A DNA stretch of 64,000 nucleotides from Dryocosmus kuriphilus (GCA_038277395.1 CM076190.1:131842197-131906196); one strand, 5' to 3'. Shown: positions 30,941-42,581, counted from the stretch's first letter. Notes: generated by a model not told the origin, from the sequence alone. Translations and numbers: made by a program.

Positions 30941-32540
30941 TGTAACCCATGTAATTTTGCATGAGAGCCTGCGAATAGGCAACGAGCGTGACAGTGGGAA
31001 AGTATGCTAGGAAGGTGGCCGCACCTAGGGGCATCCTATACCGCGCAGGACGAAAAAGGGGCTCCCACCCACGCAAGTGAAGCGTTCGCGACGGTCGTGG
31101 AGAGCACCGCGCTTATAAAAGCCATATTTTTTGACAGAAAGGGGAGTGATCAACCAGCCCAGCAAGCGAAAGGTTCTCTCCTCCGAGGAACCAGAAAATA
31201 GCCTCCACTTGGCATCTTTGTCTCCCGGTAGAATCTCGAAATAGTGAAAATTTGGAAATATGAATTTTCTAAAAGATCTCCAAGAGAGTGAAACGGAGTT
31301 GACTCCCAATTTCAGTCGAGTAGAGATCTATTAGAAAAAAATAGAGTATACGCGAAGCAAGGCTTAGCTGGTTGATCCGAATTAGAAATAAGTATGTGAG
31401 TGCGAGCGTGGGAAAAGAAAAAGAAAGAAATCAAAATAAAAGTTTAGATTATAAAGCAAACGAGATTATTTAGAAGTAAATAGAGAAAATTTAGATTATA
31501 AAGAAAACAAGTTTATTTAGAGGTAAATAGAGAGAAGCGAGGAGTACACCCGCGAGATCGAGTAAAAGGAAAATAAAGACAAAAAGAATAAAAGAAATAA
31601 TTAAAATAAAAGAACAAAAGATTGCGTCCCCTTTTCGAACAAAGCTGGGTTTACCCTACACTTTGGTCCACAAAAGGAGTAGCAAGTCTAAACTTTGGGT
31701 AAAGAAACAAGCGCGTTCTTCCTACTTCGAGCAAGCAGAGGTTCACCTCTCCACTTGGTCCACAAGTAGAAATAAAGCGATACCTCCAGGTGATTATTTT
31801 GTGTCCGTTCGTATAAAATAAAAAGGATTTCGACATCGAGCAAGCAGAGGTTCACCTCTACACTTGGTCAGAAGTAGAAATCCGTGAAATCAATGGTAGA
31901 TTCATCTCCCAGAATCATATTATTAAACACCTCGTTTCTCACTAAAAAAAAGTTTTCAGCCCGTCGTATGCAGGCAGTAAGAAGCATTAAGCAATTTCAT
32001 TCGTATTATATATAAAACAGCAGCAAACCAGATCCTCTGGATAGTGATTTGTGAAAATAGGAAGATAGTGTGCAGTATATGTGAAAAGAGATATTTCTAT
32101 AAACATTTTACGTGTGAAACGAGTGAATTATATCACTTCTCAGGATATTAGAAAATAGAATCCTTCGAATAACCATATGTGAATTCAACGTGTAAGCCAC
32201 ATTGGGGCCAAGCGTCAAAGAACCTAAACGATAAGAAAAGGTAAAAAGAAAAGGGTGTATTGAATGATACTGAAAAGTTAAGCGAACTTAATGTATAGTG
32301 TGCAGTGTGGGTCAAAAGCGGCATTTTTATAACTTTATAAACAGAATAGTAGATAAAATAAAATAGGGCTAATATGTAAAGAATTTAGATTAGGGAATCT
32401 TGCTCTTGAATAAATCCATTTTATCGGAATTTAGGGTCTCATTTCTGCTCTCGTGGCGAAACTCCCTCCCTTATACGTAGAACAAAATCAATAATTTTAA
32501 GGAAAGTTGAAATATTACCAATCATTAAAAATTGAGAGTT

Positions 32541-32543
<3 letters not shown>
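30941..32543 (+). repeat. 3' LTR
   Basis: Copy of 23241-24843 at an exact offset of 7700 bp. No differences were seen in the lines compared, and the small frames inside translate identically. Confidence 0.95.
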
Positions 32544-32617
<74 letters not shown>

Positions 32618-32635
32618 ATAAAAATATATATATAT
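32544..32635. repeat. (TA)n microsatellite to the right of the gypsy element
   Basis: A long uninterrupted TA run, then ATGGATAAAA and a second shorter TA run ending at the resumed LINE sequence. It is part of the same expanded tract as 23168-23240, split by the insertion. Confidence 0.9.
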
Positions 32636-32875
32636 ATATGGATAAATATCTACGAATGGCGCGCTTAGACAAAGAGGGTGTTGATCTCGGAACAGCGAAA
32701 ATATGTGGTTTGACTTTTGCAGACGATGGAGCACGAATGGCAGAATCTGCGGCAAATTTGCAGAGACAGTAGAGCAGACTGACTGATAGCGCGAAGAGTA
32801 TCAGTTTAAAAACTAATGTAAATCAAACGAAAATTATCGTGTTCGAGAGAAGCGATGAGGTGAGCGCAAAATAAA
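32632..32875 (+). pseudogene. LINE reverse transcriptase, copy 1, second part
   Basis: It resumes with YLRMARLDKEGVD and contains RT motif C in ICGLTFADDGARMAES, followed by one TAG and then SLKTNVNQTKIIVFERSDEV. This is the direct continuation of the frame interrupted at 23176. Together they show that the gypsy element landed between RT motifs B and C. The frame is lost after about 32875. Confidence 0.7.
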
Positions 32876-33468
32876 ATTTTGGTAGCGCCTTGTGAGAGGC
32901 ACACGAGCAGGTTCAATAAGTGTTGATATTTGCAATAAAAGTTGATTTTTGAAAATTTAGTAATTATTATTTATTTAACACAAAACCGAAGTAGAATTTA
33001 CTTGAAGTGAAAGCGTCGACCAAAGGGCGCCGGAAGACGATCTCGCTCTACCCTGATCAAAGTCTAGGGCCGGCGCTGGTCTTGATAGAGATGTATGGAG
33101 AAGAATAGTCTATAAGAAATGTGTGACGATCGCCTGAAACGAATGATTATGGATACTCATGGGACCTGGTGGAGAGCTTTGTCGAGTGTATATGGATTGG
33201 ATCTAGCATATATATCCACGTATGTCTGCGCAAATCTGTCCATCAGGGGTGATTGCTAGAGAGGTCAATCAGCGAACCGGTTCGGAGCGGTGTTGTGGGA
33301 CTAGCGTGTTATTTCTATGAGCAGCATACGACTTCTGGATCGATCTATAATCTATAACTTCCAATACGTACTCCTTTCCTTTCACAATCATACCCTAATC
33401 CCTGGTAATGTAACGAGGCTAGAACCGAGAAAGTTTATGCTTACCCCGAAAGGCAAACGGCTTAATGG
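32876..33468 (+). other. Probable decayed LINE 3' region, then unassigned DNA
   Basis: At 33016-33130 broken frames give KRRPKGAGRRS and GLDRDVWRRIV, which resemble the GRPRxRW and DRxxWRxLV motifs common at LINE 3' coding ends, probably the tail of the LINE copy above. The rest, up to the TAA tract at 33469, has no recognisable feature. Confidence 0.3.
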
Positions 33469-33497
33469 TATAATAATAATAATAATAATAATAATAA
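33469..33497. repeat. (TAA)n at the 5' junction of the Dong-like element
   Basis: TATAATAATAATAATAATAA-type run of about 29 bp, directly abutting the element start CCTGGGCATCC. The matching tract lies at the other end (38529-38552). Confidence 0.9.
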
Positions 33498-33872
33498 CCT
33501 GGGCATCCGGGTTAGCTCGATATTCGTGTTATCTCGTATGGGGCCCTTGACCAGGCCTCCAGGCGCGTCCTCAGGTTGCGGATAGAAGGGGCCTGTACTA
33601 AGGCTTTCTGCTGAATATATTTGCAGTACTAAATAGGCAGTCGCGGACAATGGTCCAGGGATGGTCCCGAAGGAATAACCCCCAATTCATGGCGTAAACT
33701 ACCGTGCTTAAGGCTGCGTGGCACCAGCGGTGTGGTGCCGTGTACGGTGTCTCTAGGATACCAGGTCGCCTCCTGGCGTGTATAGACCTTACCCTTGCAT
33801 GCGGGGCTCTGTGAGGGTCGATTACCCTTTCCCTAGCTTGAGAAACCTTAAACGAGTAATTTAAGAAATTTT
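33498..33872 (+). promoter_or_regulatory. GC-rich 5' UTR of the Dong-like element
   Basis: It is much richer in GC than its surroundings, with strong local stems such as GGCACCAGCGGTGTGGTGCC near 33720 and GACCAGGCCTCC/GGGGCC runs. Related elements (R2 and others) use an HDV-like self-cleaving ribozyme at this position. I could not draw a convincing double pseudoknot by eye. Confidence 0.35.
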
Positions 33873-36800
33873 ATGAAGCGGTGGTCACTACCTGAAGATC
33901 GTCGGGTTCCCCCTGATGACACCGACGGGTGTGAAAGTACTCGGATTGACAACGGCGAGTTGCGTGATGGACAGGCAACTCGAACCATGTCACCCGAAGG
34001 AAACTCTGTCCAGCCAGAACACCGGAAAGAGGTGGTAGGTGCCATGTCAGCAGGCACAACTGCTGATGATGCTTCGGACGATAACGAACGTCCGACCACT
34101 TCAGCAGGTATACCGCAGCAGTTAGGTGCGACCACCAGTTCACAAGATGGGATGACCTTTCACCGAAAATTTGTGGCGAAATTCCCGGAACTACCGACAG
34201 CAACAGAAGATGACCTCAGTCGGAGAGTACAACTAATAACTCGGGAGAATCTCCTCCATAGAAGAACCATCAGCCGAATTAGATTCGAGGTTGAAACCGC
34301 TCTCCAACAACAACAGGTGGGTACACAGATCAGAAAGCGGATATCATGGAAAAACATGAAAAAAGATGTAGTCAGATGTCACTTTGAGGCTTTCGCTGGA
34401 GGGGGGTTTGTGCCAAGCAAACAGGATCGTCCCTTTTTAGGGCTTCATCCGAACTTAGCCTCGAGGGTGACTGTCCAACACCTGGCTTACCAATTCCGCT
34501 CAATTTAGCGCCGAAAGCTCCTTTCCGTGGTCGAAATTGAAAGCATTAGGAGGCCAGTGCAACAAGAACTAGCACTCCCCGAAATGAATCCCCTGGAGGG
34601 AGATGAGGAGGAGATTCTGCCCGAGAAACGAGACGCTAATGATGTTCGGGAGCTGCGCTCGGGGGATGTAGAACGAAGATTGTCACATAGACGTCAATCA
34701 TTAGGGCTTTATCCGCCGGACCAGGCCCCTGCGAACCCAACTGAAGAGCTCAATGAACAGAGATTGCGTCTCTTGTACATCACTGATGCCATCATAGAGT
34801 TTACGGAACTGGAACCATCCCAAACGGGTGCTCTTCCAAAATTTAGGATTAACAACGACCTTCTCCAGCTAATTGGCAGCTTAAACAACCACATATTGCC
34901 TCTGTTCCTGCGTCAAGACATGAGCTTACAGCAGTTTCAGACTATTGCATATTGCGCTGCCGTCGCGTGTGCCAGGACGTTAAGCATCAAAATCAAGCCT
35001 AGGGGAAATAACACCTACTTCCCCAGAAATAAGTCAGATCCTCCGTGGAAGTTTAGGCTTCAAAACGAAGTCAGCAAAATAAGAGCTAAACTTGGTCGGT
35101 TGTACCAATTTCGGAAGGGAAATCGGGCACAGAAGCTGAATCGCCACGTGGAGGAAATCCTTCGTCCACTTAACATCAATCCAAGAATATCTGAGGATCT
35201 AGACGGAAAAATTGACTACTTTAAACAAAGGCTCATGGGCCTGTCAGCCCATCTGTGGCGCTTGAGGCGGTCTACCGCGAGAGTTTATGACAACAAGATG
35301 TTTTTACGAAACAAAAAAGAGTTTTACCGTAAACTTTCTGATGGAGAAATCAATAATGCCAGTGAACCCCCGAGTGCTGAGGAGATGGCCAGATATTGGT
35401 CAGGTATCTGGGGTAACCATGTGTCAAGTGATTTGAACACGCCGTGGCTTGACCTCAAGAAGGAGAGAATTTCAGAGCTGCCTGCGATGGATAATCTATC
35501 TATCACAGCTTCTGAGGAAACTCGCATCCTAAGGAGGGCTAAGAACTGGAAAGCGCCTGGTCCGCACGGGGTGCACAGTTTCTGGTACAAGTATCTGGTA
35601 GCTCTGCACCCCGTCATTGCGGGCGCTCTGCAGGCCATTTTAGAGAATCTGGAACTTATGCCCTCCTTTATGACAGAGGGCGTCACGTATATGATACCGA
35701 AAAAACCAGATCCTAATAGTCCTAGAGGCTATCGACCAACTACCTGCCTTTCTACCCTCTACAAGTGTCTCACGGCTATTATATCCGAAAGCATCTATAA
35801 ATGCTGTGAAGAGAACAACGTCCTCACAGAAGCACAAAAGGGTTGCTGTCGAGGCTCCCGTGGTTCCAAGGACTTGGTCACAATTGATACTGCGGTTGTG
35901 CTACATGCGAAGCACCACCAACGCAATTTGCACAAGGCCTATATTGACTATAAACAAACTTTTCCCTCGGCGCCCCACGACTATTTGCTTGAGGTTTTCA
36001 GGATATATAAGATCTATCCGTCTGTGATTTAATTTTTGGATTACGCCATGAGCACATGGTGCACGAAAATCAGGTGTTTCAGTCGTGGAGCGAAGAGGGA
36101 CACTCAGTCCTTGTAAATTTTACGAGGCATCTTTCAAGGTGACTGCTTCAGTTCATTATGGTTCTGTTTGGCCTTGAACCCTTTAAGTAGAACACTCAAC
36201 AACATGTTCTACTGGTTTAATATAATAGCGGGAGTGGCTGAATCTCAGCTAACTCACCTCCTTTACATGGACGATCTAAATGTTTATGCTGGCTCAGAGT
36301 CCAAACTACAAAACTCTCTTAACATCTTATTGCAGTTTTCCAATGACATCAGGATGAGGCTGGGCCTGGATAAATGCAGGAAATTGCACTTATCCCATGG
36401 AGAAATGGTCACTCCGCTGGAAACGGATGATCAGGATCTGATACAGACGATGATTGTTGGGGATTCATATAGGTGTCTCGGTGTATTGCAGGCAAAAGGA
36501 CCACTTCCGTCTGTAATGAAAGAGGCATTTAAGACTACCTTTTCGAGACGACTGAGTTTGATCCTGTCTACCGGTCTCGGTGCTAAGAACATCACCAATG
36601 CAATTAACACCTTTGCTATTCCTCTCCTAACATACTCTTTTGGGTTAATATTGTGGTCTAAGACGGACCTCTAGGCTCTATACAGAACCATCCGCGTGAA
36701 AATGTCTGAACATCGGATGCATCATCAGAGAACGGCTGTGGAGAGAATAGTCCTTCCACGTAAGCTTGGGGGCAGAGGGGTTTTGGATGTCCGGCGGCTT

Positions 36801-37753
36801 CGTGACTCGCAAGTCACACAGCTCCGTGAATACTTCCGAAACATGACTATTATCCCGCTTTAGGACTACATCTTTAGAGTAGACCTGTACACTCCTCTGA
36901 AACTTGCAGCTTCTGATTACCAAAACATCGAACACCTAACTGTTGAACATCTTAATGTTCAACGGCGAAACAAGCAATTGCATGGGAAGCACCCTCAAAC
37001 ATTAGATCTTCCGTGTGTGGATACTGATGCTTTAAACCTTTGGCTAAAGCGGGGAGAACTCTTTCCGGAAACGAGGGGGTTCGTTATTGCTATCCAAGAT
37101 GGGGGAATGAACACGAGGAACTACGAAAAGCACGTCCACAACATTGAGGCGGTTATTGACAAGTGCCGCCTCTGTGGGTATACAAATGAGACAATCGAGC
37201 ACGTCATTGATGGCTGTACGATGTTTGCTTCGCAAGAATATACCCGTAGACACAATGATGCTGCTGGGATCATCCACCAACGGATTGCCTTAAATCTTGG
37301 TTTGCTAAAGGAGTGTAAGCCTTATTACAAATACTGCCCGGTAAGAGTACTAGAGAACGAACATCATATTCTTTACTGGGACAGGACTATCCTGACAGAC
37401 CACCTAGTTAGGCATATATTCGACCGGACGTCGTCTGGTGGAACAAACGCGATGACTATGTCAGAATTATTGACATTAGTGTTACCTTAAGCAAGAACAT
37501 TCACCTTAGATATACTGAGAAGATCCAGAAATATGCGGAGTCAGGGCAGGAGATCATGGCCGTGTGGAGTGTGAAGAAAGTCACCCTTCACCCGTTCTTA
37601 GTCTCTTCCACAGGGAACGTTCACGTGATATGCATCCAGCACTTAAAAGACATGGGAGCTGGGAAATTTTTATATCTTATACAGAAGGCGATATTGCTTA
37701 ACACCTGCCTCATCGTCCGGAGTTTTCTGGGCGTTGCAAATGATACCGGCTAA
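33873..37753 (+). pseudogene. Dong-like element ORF: RT plus restriction-like endonuclease
   Basis: The start ATG at 33873 follows a leader. One frame is followed through five in-frame stops: TAG 34506, TAA 36030, a TAA near 36114, TAG 36672 and TAG near 36862. It then shifts by one near 37410. RT motifs: AKNWKAPGPHGVHSFWY, PKKPDPNSPRGYRPTTCLS, GIFQGDCFSSLWFCLALNP and THLLYMDDLNVYA (YMDD box). The finger is CRLCGYTNETIEHVIDGC at about 37165. The endonuclease has RPDVVWWNKRDDYVRIID at about 37421-37474 (PD-x14-D). The C-terminus is LIQKAILLNTCLIVRSFLG. No N-terminal zinc finger of the R2 type is seen. The stops look like point changes in one otherwise continuous frame. Confidence 0.85.
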
Positions 37754-38528
37754 TTGTCTTCTGTGAGCAAGGATTTCCCGCGTACACTAAAGTTGTTGAC
37801 ATGTTATAGCATTTTTAATTTTATTTTTATTTTATTTTTATTTTTTTTATTTTTATTTATTTATTTGTTTTTTTAAATTTCTTAATTTTTTATTCGTTAT
37901 TATTTATTTTATTTTTATTCATTCTTTTAGTTATTTTTAAAAAATTTCTTTTAAGTTCTTATTGTTGTTGTCGTTATTGTTATTGTTATTATTGTTTTCG
38001 CTATCGTTTCGTGTATGTCCGTGTACGTTTTTGAAGTTATGTGTATCGTCCACCGCTCGTAATATTATATTTTCAGAATCGTTTCTCTCAGATGCCAGTT
38101 CATGAATCTCTTTTTAAAAAAGAAAAGGACGAATGCTCTGGTTTCCATTCCCAGGTTCGTCGATGATTCTTTCTCTCTCTCTAAGGGGAGTGCTTGTGCC
38201 CCCTTGGCGCCTGGGATAAGCATCGTTTATTATATTTTGATATTTTTTGATCAAACATGATATAAGAACTAAGAGGACAAATCTCTTTGATAATGTCGCC
38301 TGATGGAACTCGTTTCTTGTGTAAAAAAAAAAAACAACAAGCAATGCTTTTTTGGCGTCTGTCTGATTCATTTGTGAATTTTTTCTATTCAAAATAACAC
38401 CTCATACTTCAGGCATCCCTAAGCATGAGCAAAAGCTGCGATGCGAATCTACTAAGCACTTCCCGCGTTCGCAACCGTGTCTAGTAGCGAAGTACCGGGT
38501 CATGAGTACCTGTGGGAGAAGGTGGACC
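37754..38528 (+). other. 3' UTR of the Dong-like element
   Basis: Homologous to 17642-18274, with an extra T-rich (TTTTATTTTTA) expansion near 37815-37930. The conserved end GGTCATGAGTACCTGTGGGA is presumably the region recognised by the element RT for target-primed synthesis. Confidence 0.75.
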
Positions 38529-38639
38529 AATAATAATAATAATAATAATATAAAGGACATACGCCCGGTTACAAGGGTATGTGTATTTTGAGTGAGGATT
38601 CTATATCCAAGTGTAAATTTAAAATAAATATTATCTTTT

Positions 38640-38915
38640 ATGAGTATACTTACAAATACAGGCCGAAAGCTCTTACTTTCAATGCATTCACTATAAATAA
38701 AAACGCCTTATCAATACTATTTTTGCAATCGAATCATAAATTATTTTTCGCTGAAGAAATATTCGTGGGTAAAAATTGACTTCTAGCTCCTCTGCATGCT
38801 GGTCAAGTTACAATAAAATGTTCTAAGGAATCCAGTCCGCCCGAATTGCACATCTGACACACACTTTCCGAACTAAATACGTATTTCTCGCCTTCTGTTA
38901 TGATTAAGCTTTCCT
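38640..38915 (-). pseudogene. LINE C-terminal zinc-knuckle remnant
   Basis: On the minus strand the frame reads LIITEGEKYVFSSESVCQMC, then GLDSLEHFIVT, a stop where Cys is expected, then PACRGARSQFL, and after further stops FIVNALKVRAFGLYL. This is the CxxC...H...C finger plus C-terminal tail of a CR1/jockey-type LINE ORF2, unrelated to the retroposon at 21 kb. Only the last ~90 codons remain. Confidence 0.6.
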
Positions 38916-40453
38916 AGTTTTCATGTTTCCCATTTCTATAATCCATTTTTAAATTAATATACATCCCTGAATGAAATCATATCATTTTTAATAAGCAGCT
39001 AGTATCTTTTACGAAAGCCTAAAATTAATGTTCTTAATTAATTTCCATGGCATTTTTGCCATATATAAAGAAATTCTAAGATAGCAAACTACATGCTCTA
39101 TATAGTTTACAGCAACAAAATCGCTTATATTATGCTTAAAATTCAAAGATCTGTTTTAGGTCCGTCATATTAGGGACCACTCCCCTACTTCTTTCAGCGA
39201 GACTATTAGTAAAAATCTTTTTAAAAAATTTAGGTTTAATTAGATTTTTTTCTCGAGGTCTGTTTTCTCGTTTACTGCCACTTTTGAAGGTTCTACCGAT
39301 AATAAATCACCAAAGAAAAAATTTTATTCTCTATAATTATTTTTTTTCGATAATGCCGGAAACTTCTCAAAATACCCTCGTATGTTATTTTGTCATTAGA
39401 TTAAATAAACAGCATTTCTCAAAATTATTGAATACAAATAATACATGCAATAAATATATTTATGGATGACTTTCGCTGAATAATTTTTTATTCTCATTAT
39501 ATTCTTATTAGTGTAACATTTTTAGTCTTGAAGTAAAGAAAAAACGGTGGTCAATTTGAAAATTTACAATTTATAATGCTTCTTCAGAACTGTTTAATTT
39601 TTACCGCATTTTCGAAAATGTTCAGTTTCTCTAGAGGTTTTAAATTTTAAATTACACAATGTTCAAGAAGACTTCTGATTTCAATTTTTATATTTCTAAT
39701 TAGATATTAAGTAAGAACATTTTCAGTTTTGCATGCTTAAGAGTCAAATTTTTTAAATATTGAAGGCTTCTGAATGGAAATTTTAAAAAATACAAAATTT
39801 TCAATTTTGGAACTTTTATTCTTGTTAAAAACAATAAAGTCTTAAGTGATTTACATTTAAAGTTTGTTTATTTTCTCAGGATTAGAATTATAATAGATAT
39901 ATGAAATTTTTAAGCTACTGCTTTGAAATTGTTAAAATTTTGAATGCCTTATTTTTAAATACCTATTGTTCGAATTTGAAACCTTGAAATAAAACTTATT
40001 GAAACTATAAAGAACAATTAGAAATAAATTTTAACATTGAATATTTCGTGAAATAAATTATTAACAAAATATATTATTGCAATGCTATAAAATTATAGTT
40101 TTGATTGAAAGACATTGATGAACTATGTAGATTTTTTGGCGACGACAATAATTAAAATTGCGATACTGGAATTAGTTACAGAGGAATTATCAAGATGCAT
40201 GAAAAATAGTGTGATGCAGTTTCAGAACAGCTCATTAACAATATCATAATTTTTGGTATAACATTTTCAACCTGCAATGAAAATTATTTTGTCTTCGAAC
40301 TTAAGAAAATAAACACGCGCAAATGATGTTGCTAGTATAGGTTAATTTAAAAGAAAGAGAGTGGGAGAGAGAGAGACCCTATTCAGTGCAGTTCACAGTT
40401 CAATGATATATTTTTCATTGATTGTTATTGTTAAACAGGTGGAGACTGGACAT
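38916..40453. other. AT-rich intergenic DNA
   Basis: No supported gene. Short frames lack recognisable domains, and composition is strongly AT-rich with a GAGAGAGA run near 40360. Confidence 0.5.
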
Positions 40454-40645
40454 TCAATTTAATCCATTGATTTTTTCGAACTTTGCTCTATAGTTTGCTT
40501 TTCTCCATTCTACACCCCTAGCCGCCTTCGCCTGCCTGGCCGGATTTGCAAGCAATTTTGCAACGCATGCCTTATACAAAGCAAGACTGGTTTCTGCCCG
40601 CTGTTCTAATTGAGCAATAAGATCAACACAGCATCTTTTCGCAAG
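40454..40645 (-). CDS. Candidate terminal exon of an unrecognised host gene
   Basis: A 64-codon frame including stop on the minus strand starts exactly after a strong 3' splice site, CTATTTTTGTTTACAG (AG at 40647-40646), in phase 0. It reads LAKRCCVDLIAQLEQRAETS, then YKACVAKLLANPARQ and WRKANYRAKFEKINGLN. It is Ala/Lys/Arg-rich and predicted helical, with better codon use and GC than the flanks. No family is recognised. The frame also stays open upstream of the splice site to 40747, so an unspliced 97-residue ORF is the alternative. It ends with a stop and so cannot belong to the exon at 1-393. Confidence 0.5.
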   Translation of the reverse strand, partial: LAKRCCVDLIAQLEQRAETSLALYKACVAKLLANPARQAKAARGVEWRKANYRAKFEKINGLN

Positions 40646-41939
40646 CTGTAAACAAAAATAGAATAATTTCCTTATACTTCTGTTCAAATTTCCTGTGTAA
40701 ATTAACCCCAACACTGATCTCTTAAATATTGATTCTATGCTCGGCATTGCTACAAACTAGATAGACAATGACGGTTTTGCGTGCAGATTCCTGTTATCGA
40801 CATGTTACCGACAATTTAGAAGGATTGATGCTTCATGTGCGTGGTAAACTTTAACACCATTTTTCTCCTTTTTGAAGAACTAAAGTATGATATTAGGGTG
40901 TTGCGTAATTTTTTTTGATATTTACTTTTAATTTTCAAACAATAACATCATCTATTTAGAATTACGGGTTTGCTACGCGTGGAAACCTCGCGTGAGAAAA
41001 TCTGATTTTATTACAATGGAATGCCTTGGCTTACAACTTTAGTGCATTATATCTGATTCTTTTGTTTTTAACAGTCCACGGTTTATTTGTTGAAATTCGA
41101 CACTTTTGTTTTTAAGTTCGCTATACTACCGAGCTCAGTTTTTTGGCTTTACCAAATTTTCTTGAACCTAAGAATTTTTTGTAAGCAAAATATTGGACTG
41201 AAACTTCGGGAAATGCATGAGAAGACAATAAATTACGTTTATGTACATTTTTGAGTGGGAATTTTGAAACAAAAATTTTCGACGAAACAAAAACTGGAGA
41301 CTTCAAAAATGAACACTAAAATACCGATATTACCGACCTTCATTTTTAGGGTTTATCAATTTTTTTTATACCCAAGACCTTTTTTTGGAAGGAAAATATC
41401 GTCACATGTCCTTAAAGAGACAACGAGTTTGTGAACACAAAGAAAGCGTTTTTGAAGGTAAACAGGAAGGATCCGATTACATATCACTAGGTATATCATA
41501 AAAAATTATGAACATCAGTAAAATTAAACGAGACACGTCGGTAACATGAATCTTGGTCCAGAACAAGCATTACCAATCTCCTCTACAAAGTTGAGAATTT
41601 TGGACTCGCGCATTAGATAATTGTCTAGTTACGCGGCTTTTCCAAATTTTCAAGTTTTCGCATCCATTTTTCTTTAAATAACTTCTTTTCTACTCAAGAA
41701 TGAAAAATCAAGCAGGGGAGGTCAAAAAAGTTAATCATTTTGATGTAAATCTTAATTTTAAAGAAAATTTTGTTTTAAAAGGGCGAATCATGCTTTTTCT
41801 GAAGTTTAATTTTTCAATTTTGAAATTGAAAATAAATAACATAAAACAGTTATTACAAATTATAACAGTTAAAAATTTAAAAGATAACACTTGAAAGTTA
41901 AAAAAACAAATATGATAAAATATTTTTAAAAGTTCATAG
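40646..41939. other. AT-rich DNA, probably intron or intergenic
   Basis: No upstream exon of the gene at 40454 could be identified with confidence. Only short frames without domains. Confidence 0.4.
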
Positions 41940-42260
41940 GATTTCAAGCGATTTCAAGTATTTTAAAGAATTTCAAAGAATTTTAAAAGATTTAAAAATA
42001 TTTTAAAGTATTTCTACAAACCTGAAATTATTTCATAGTATTTAAATGAATTCTAAAAAGATTGCAGAGTATTTTAATAGATTTTGAAAGGTTTTTATAA
42101 ACGTCAAATTATTTCAAGATATTTCAAGCAATTTTAAGGAATTTCAAGAGATTTTGAAGGACTTTTAAAAATTTTTGGTGAATTACAAAAAGATTTCTAA
42201 GTATTTTAATAGATTTTAAGAGATTTTCTTAAATGTCAAAGAATTTCAACAAGATTGGTG
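41940..42260. repeat. Diverged ATTTCAAG short-period repeat
   Basis: Units of about 10-11 bp (GATTTCAAGT, GAATTTCAAA, AGATTTTAAA) lie in a higher-order arrangement: AAAGATT...GTATTTTAATAGATTTT recurs about 140 bp apart (42058 and 42190). It is similar in style to the fields at 1.2, 6 and 47 kb. Confidence 0.6.
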
Positions 42261-42413
42261 GAATTTTTATCCACCATCGACCCCTTTTCCCACTTTATTT
42301 ACTAATATTGTTTGAATAATAATAACTAATTACTTTTCTAGTCACTTTAATTCCTTTTTTCCCATCTTTTACATTTTGTTGATTTTGTGCTTTTTGTTTT
42401 TCCTTCTTCATTT

Positions 42414-42581
42414 TTTATTTTTGAATTAAAAAAGGAAGATATTTTTAAAATATTCAGGCCGCCAAAAAAACTGATGGTTGCTAAAGTTCGTATATATATA
42501 TATATATCAACTTTAGCATCCGTCAGTCTTTTTGGCGGCCTGGATATTTTTGAAATATCTTCCTTTTTTAATTCAAAAATC
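42414..42581. repeat. Perfect-looking hairpin (MITE-like) with a TA loop
   Basis: Two arms of about 75 bp (42414-42490 and 42507-42581) are inverted copies, e.g. GGAAGATATTTTTAAAATAT with its complement and GGCCGCCAAAAA with TTTTTGGCGGCC. They are separated only by a (TA)n core. There are a few mismatches. Confidence 0.85.

Larger units (their letters stand above)
23241..32543 (+). mobile_element. Young Ty3/gypsy LTR retrotransposon, 9.3 kb
   Basis: Two 1603-bp LTRs, identical wherever I compared them, begin TGTAAC and end GTTACA. Flanking (TA)n gives a 4-bp ATAT duplication, which the microsatellite makes trivial. The order is LTR, primer-binding site, gag, pol (protease, RT, RNase H, integrase), a third ORF, polypurine tract, LTR. 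Integrase follows RNase H, the gypsy order. All three reading frames are open, so the copy may be active. It is inserted inside a LINE RT pseudogene. Confidence 0.95.
33498..38528 (+). mobile_element. R4/Dong-like non-LTR retrotransposon in a TAA microsatellite
   Basis: About 5.0 kb, with (TAA)n at both ends, a GC-rich 375-bp 5' UTR, one long ORF and a 775-bp 3' UTR. The ORF has a reverse transcriptase, then a Cys-Cys-His-Cys finger, then a restriction-like endonuclease with a PD...D motif, the layout of R2/R4-type elements. Dong elements of this group are known to target TAA repeats, which fits both copies in this window. It ends in AAT units rather than poly(A). The ORF is broken, so the copy is not autonomous. 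Confidence 0.85.
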
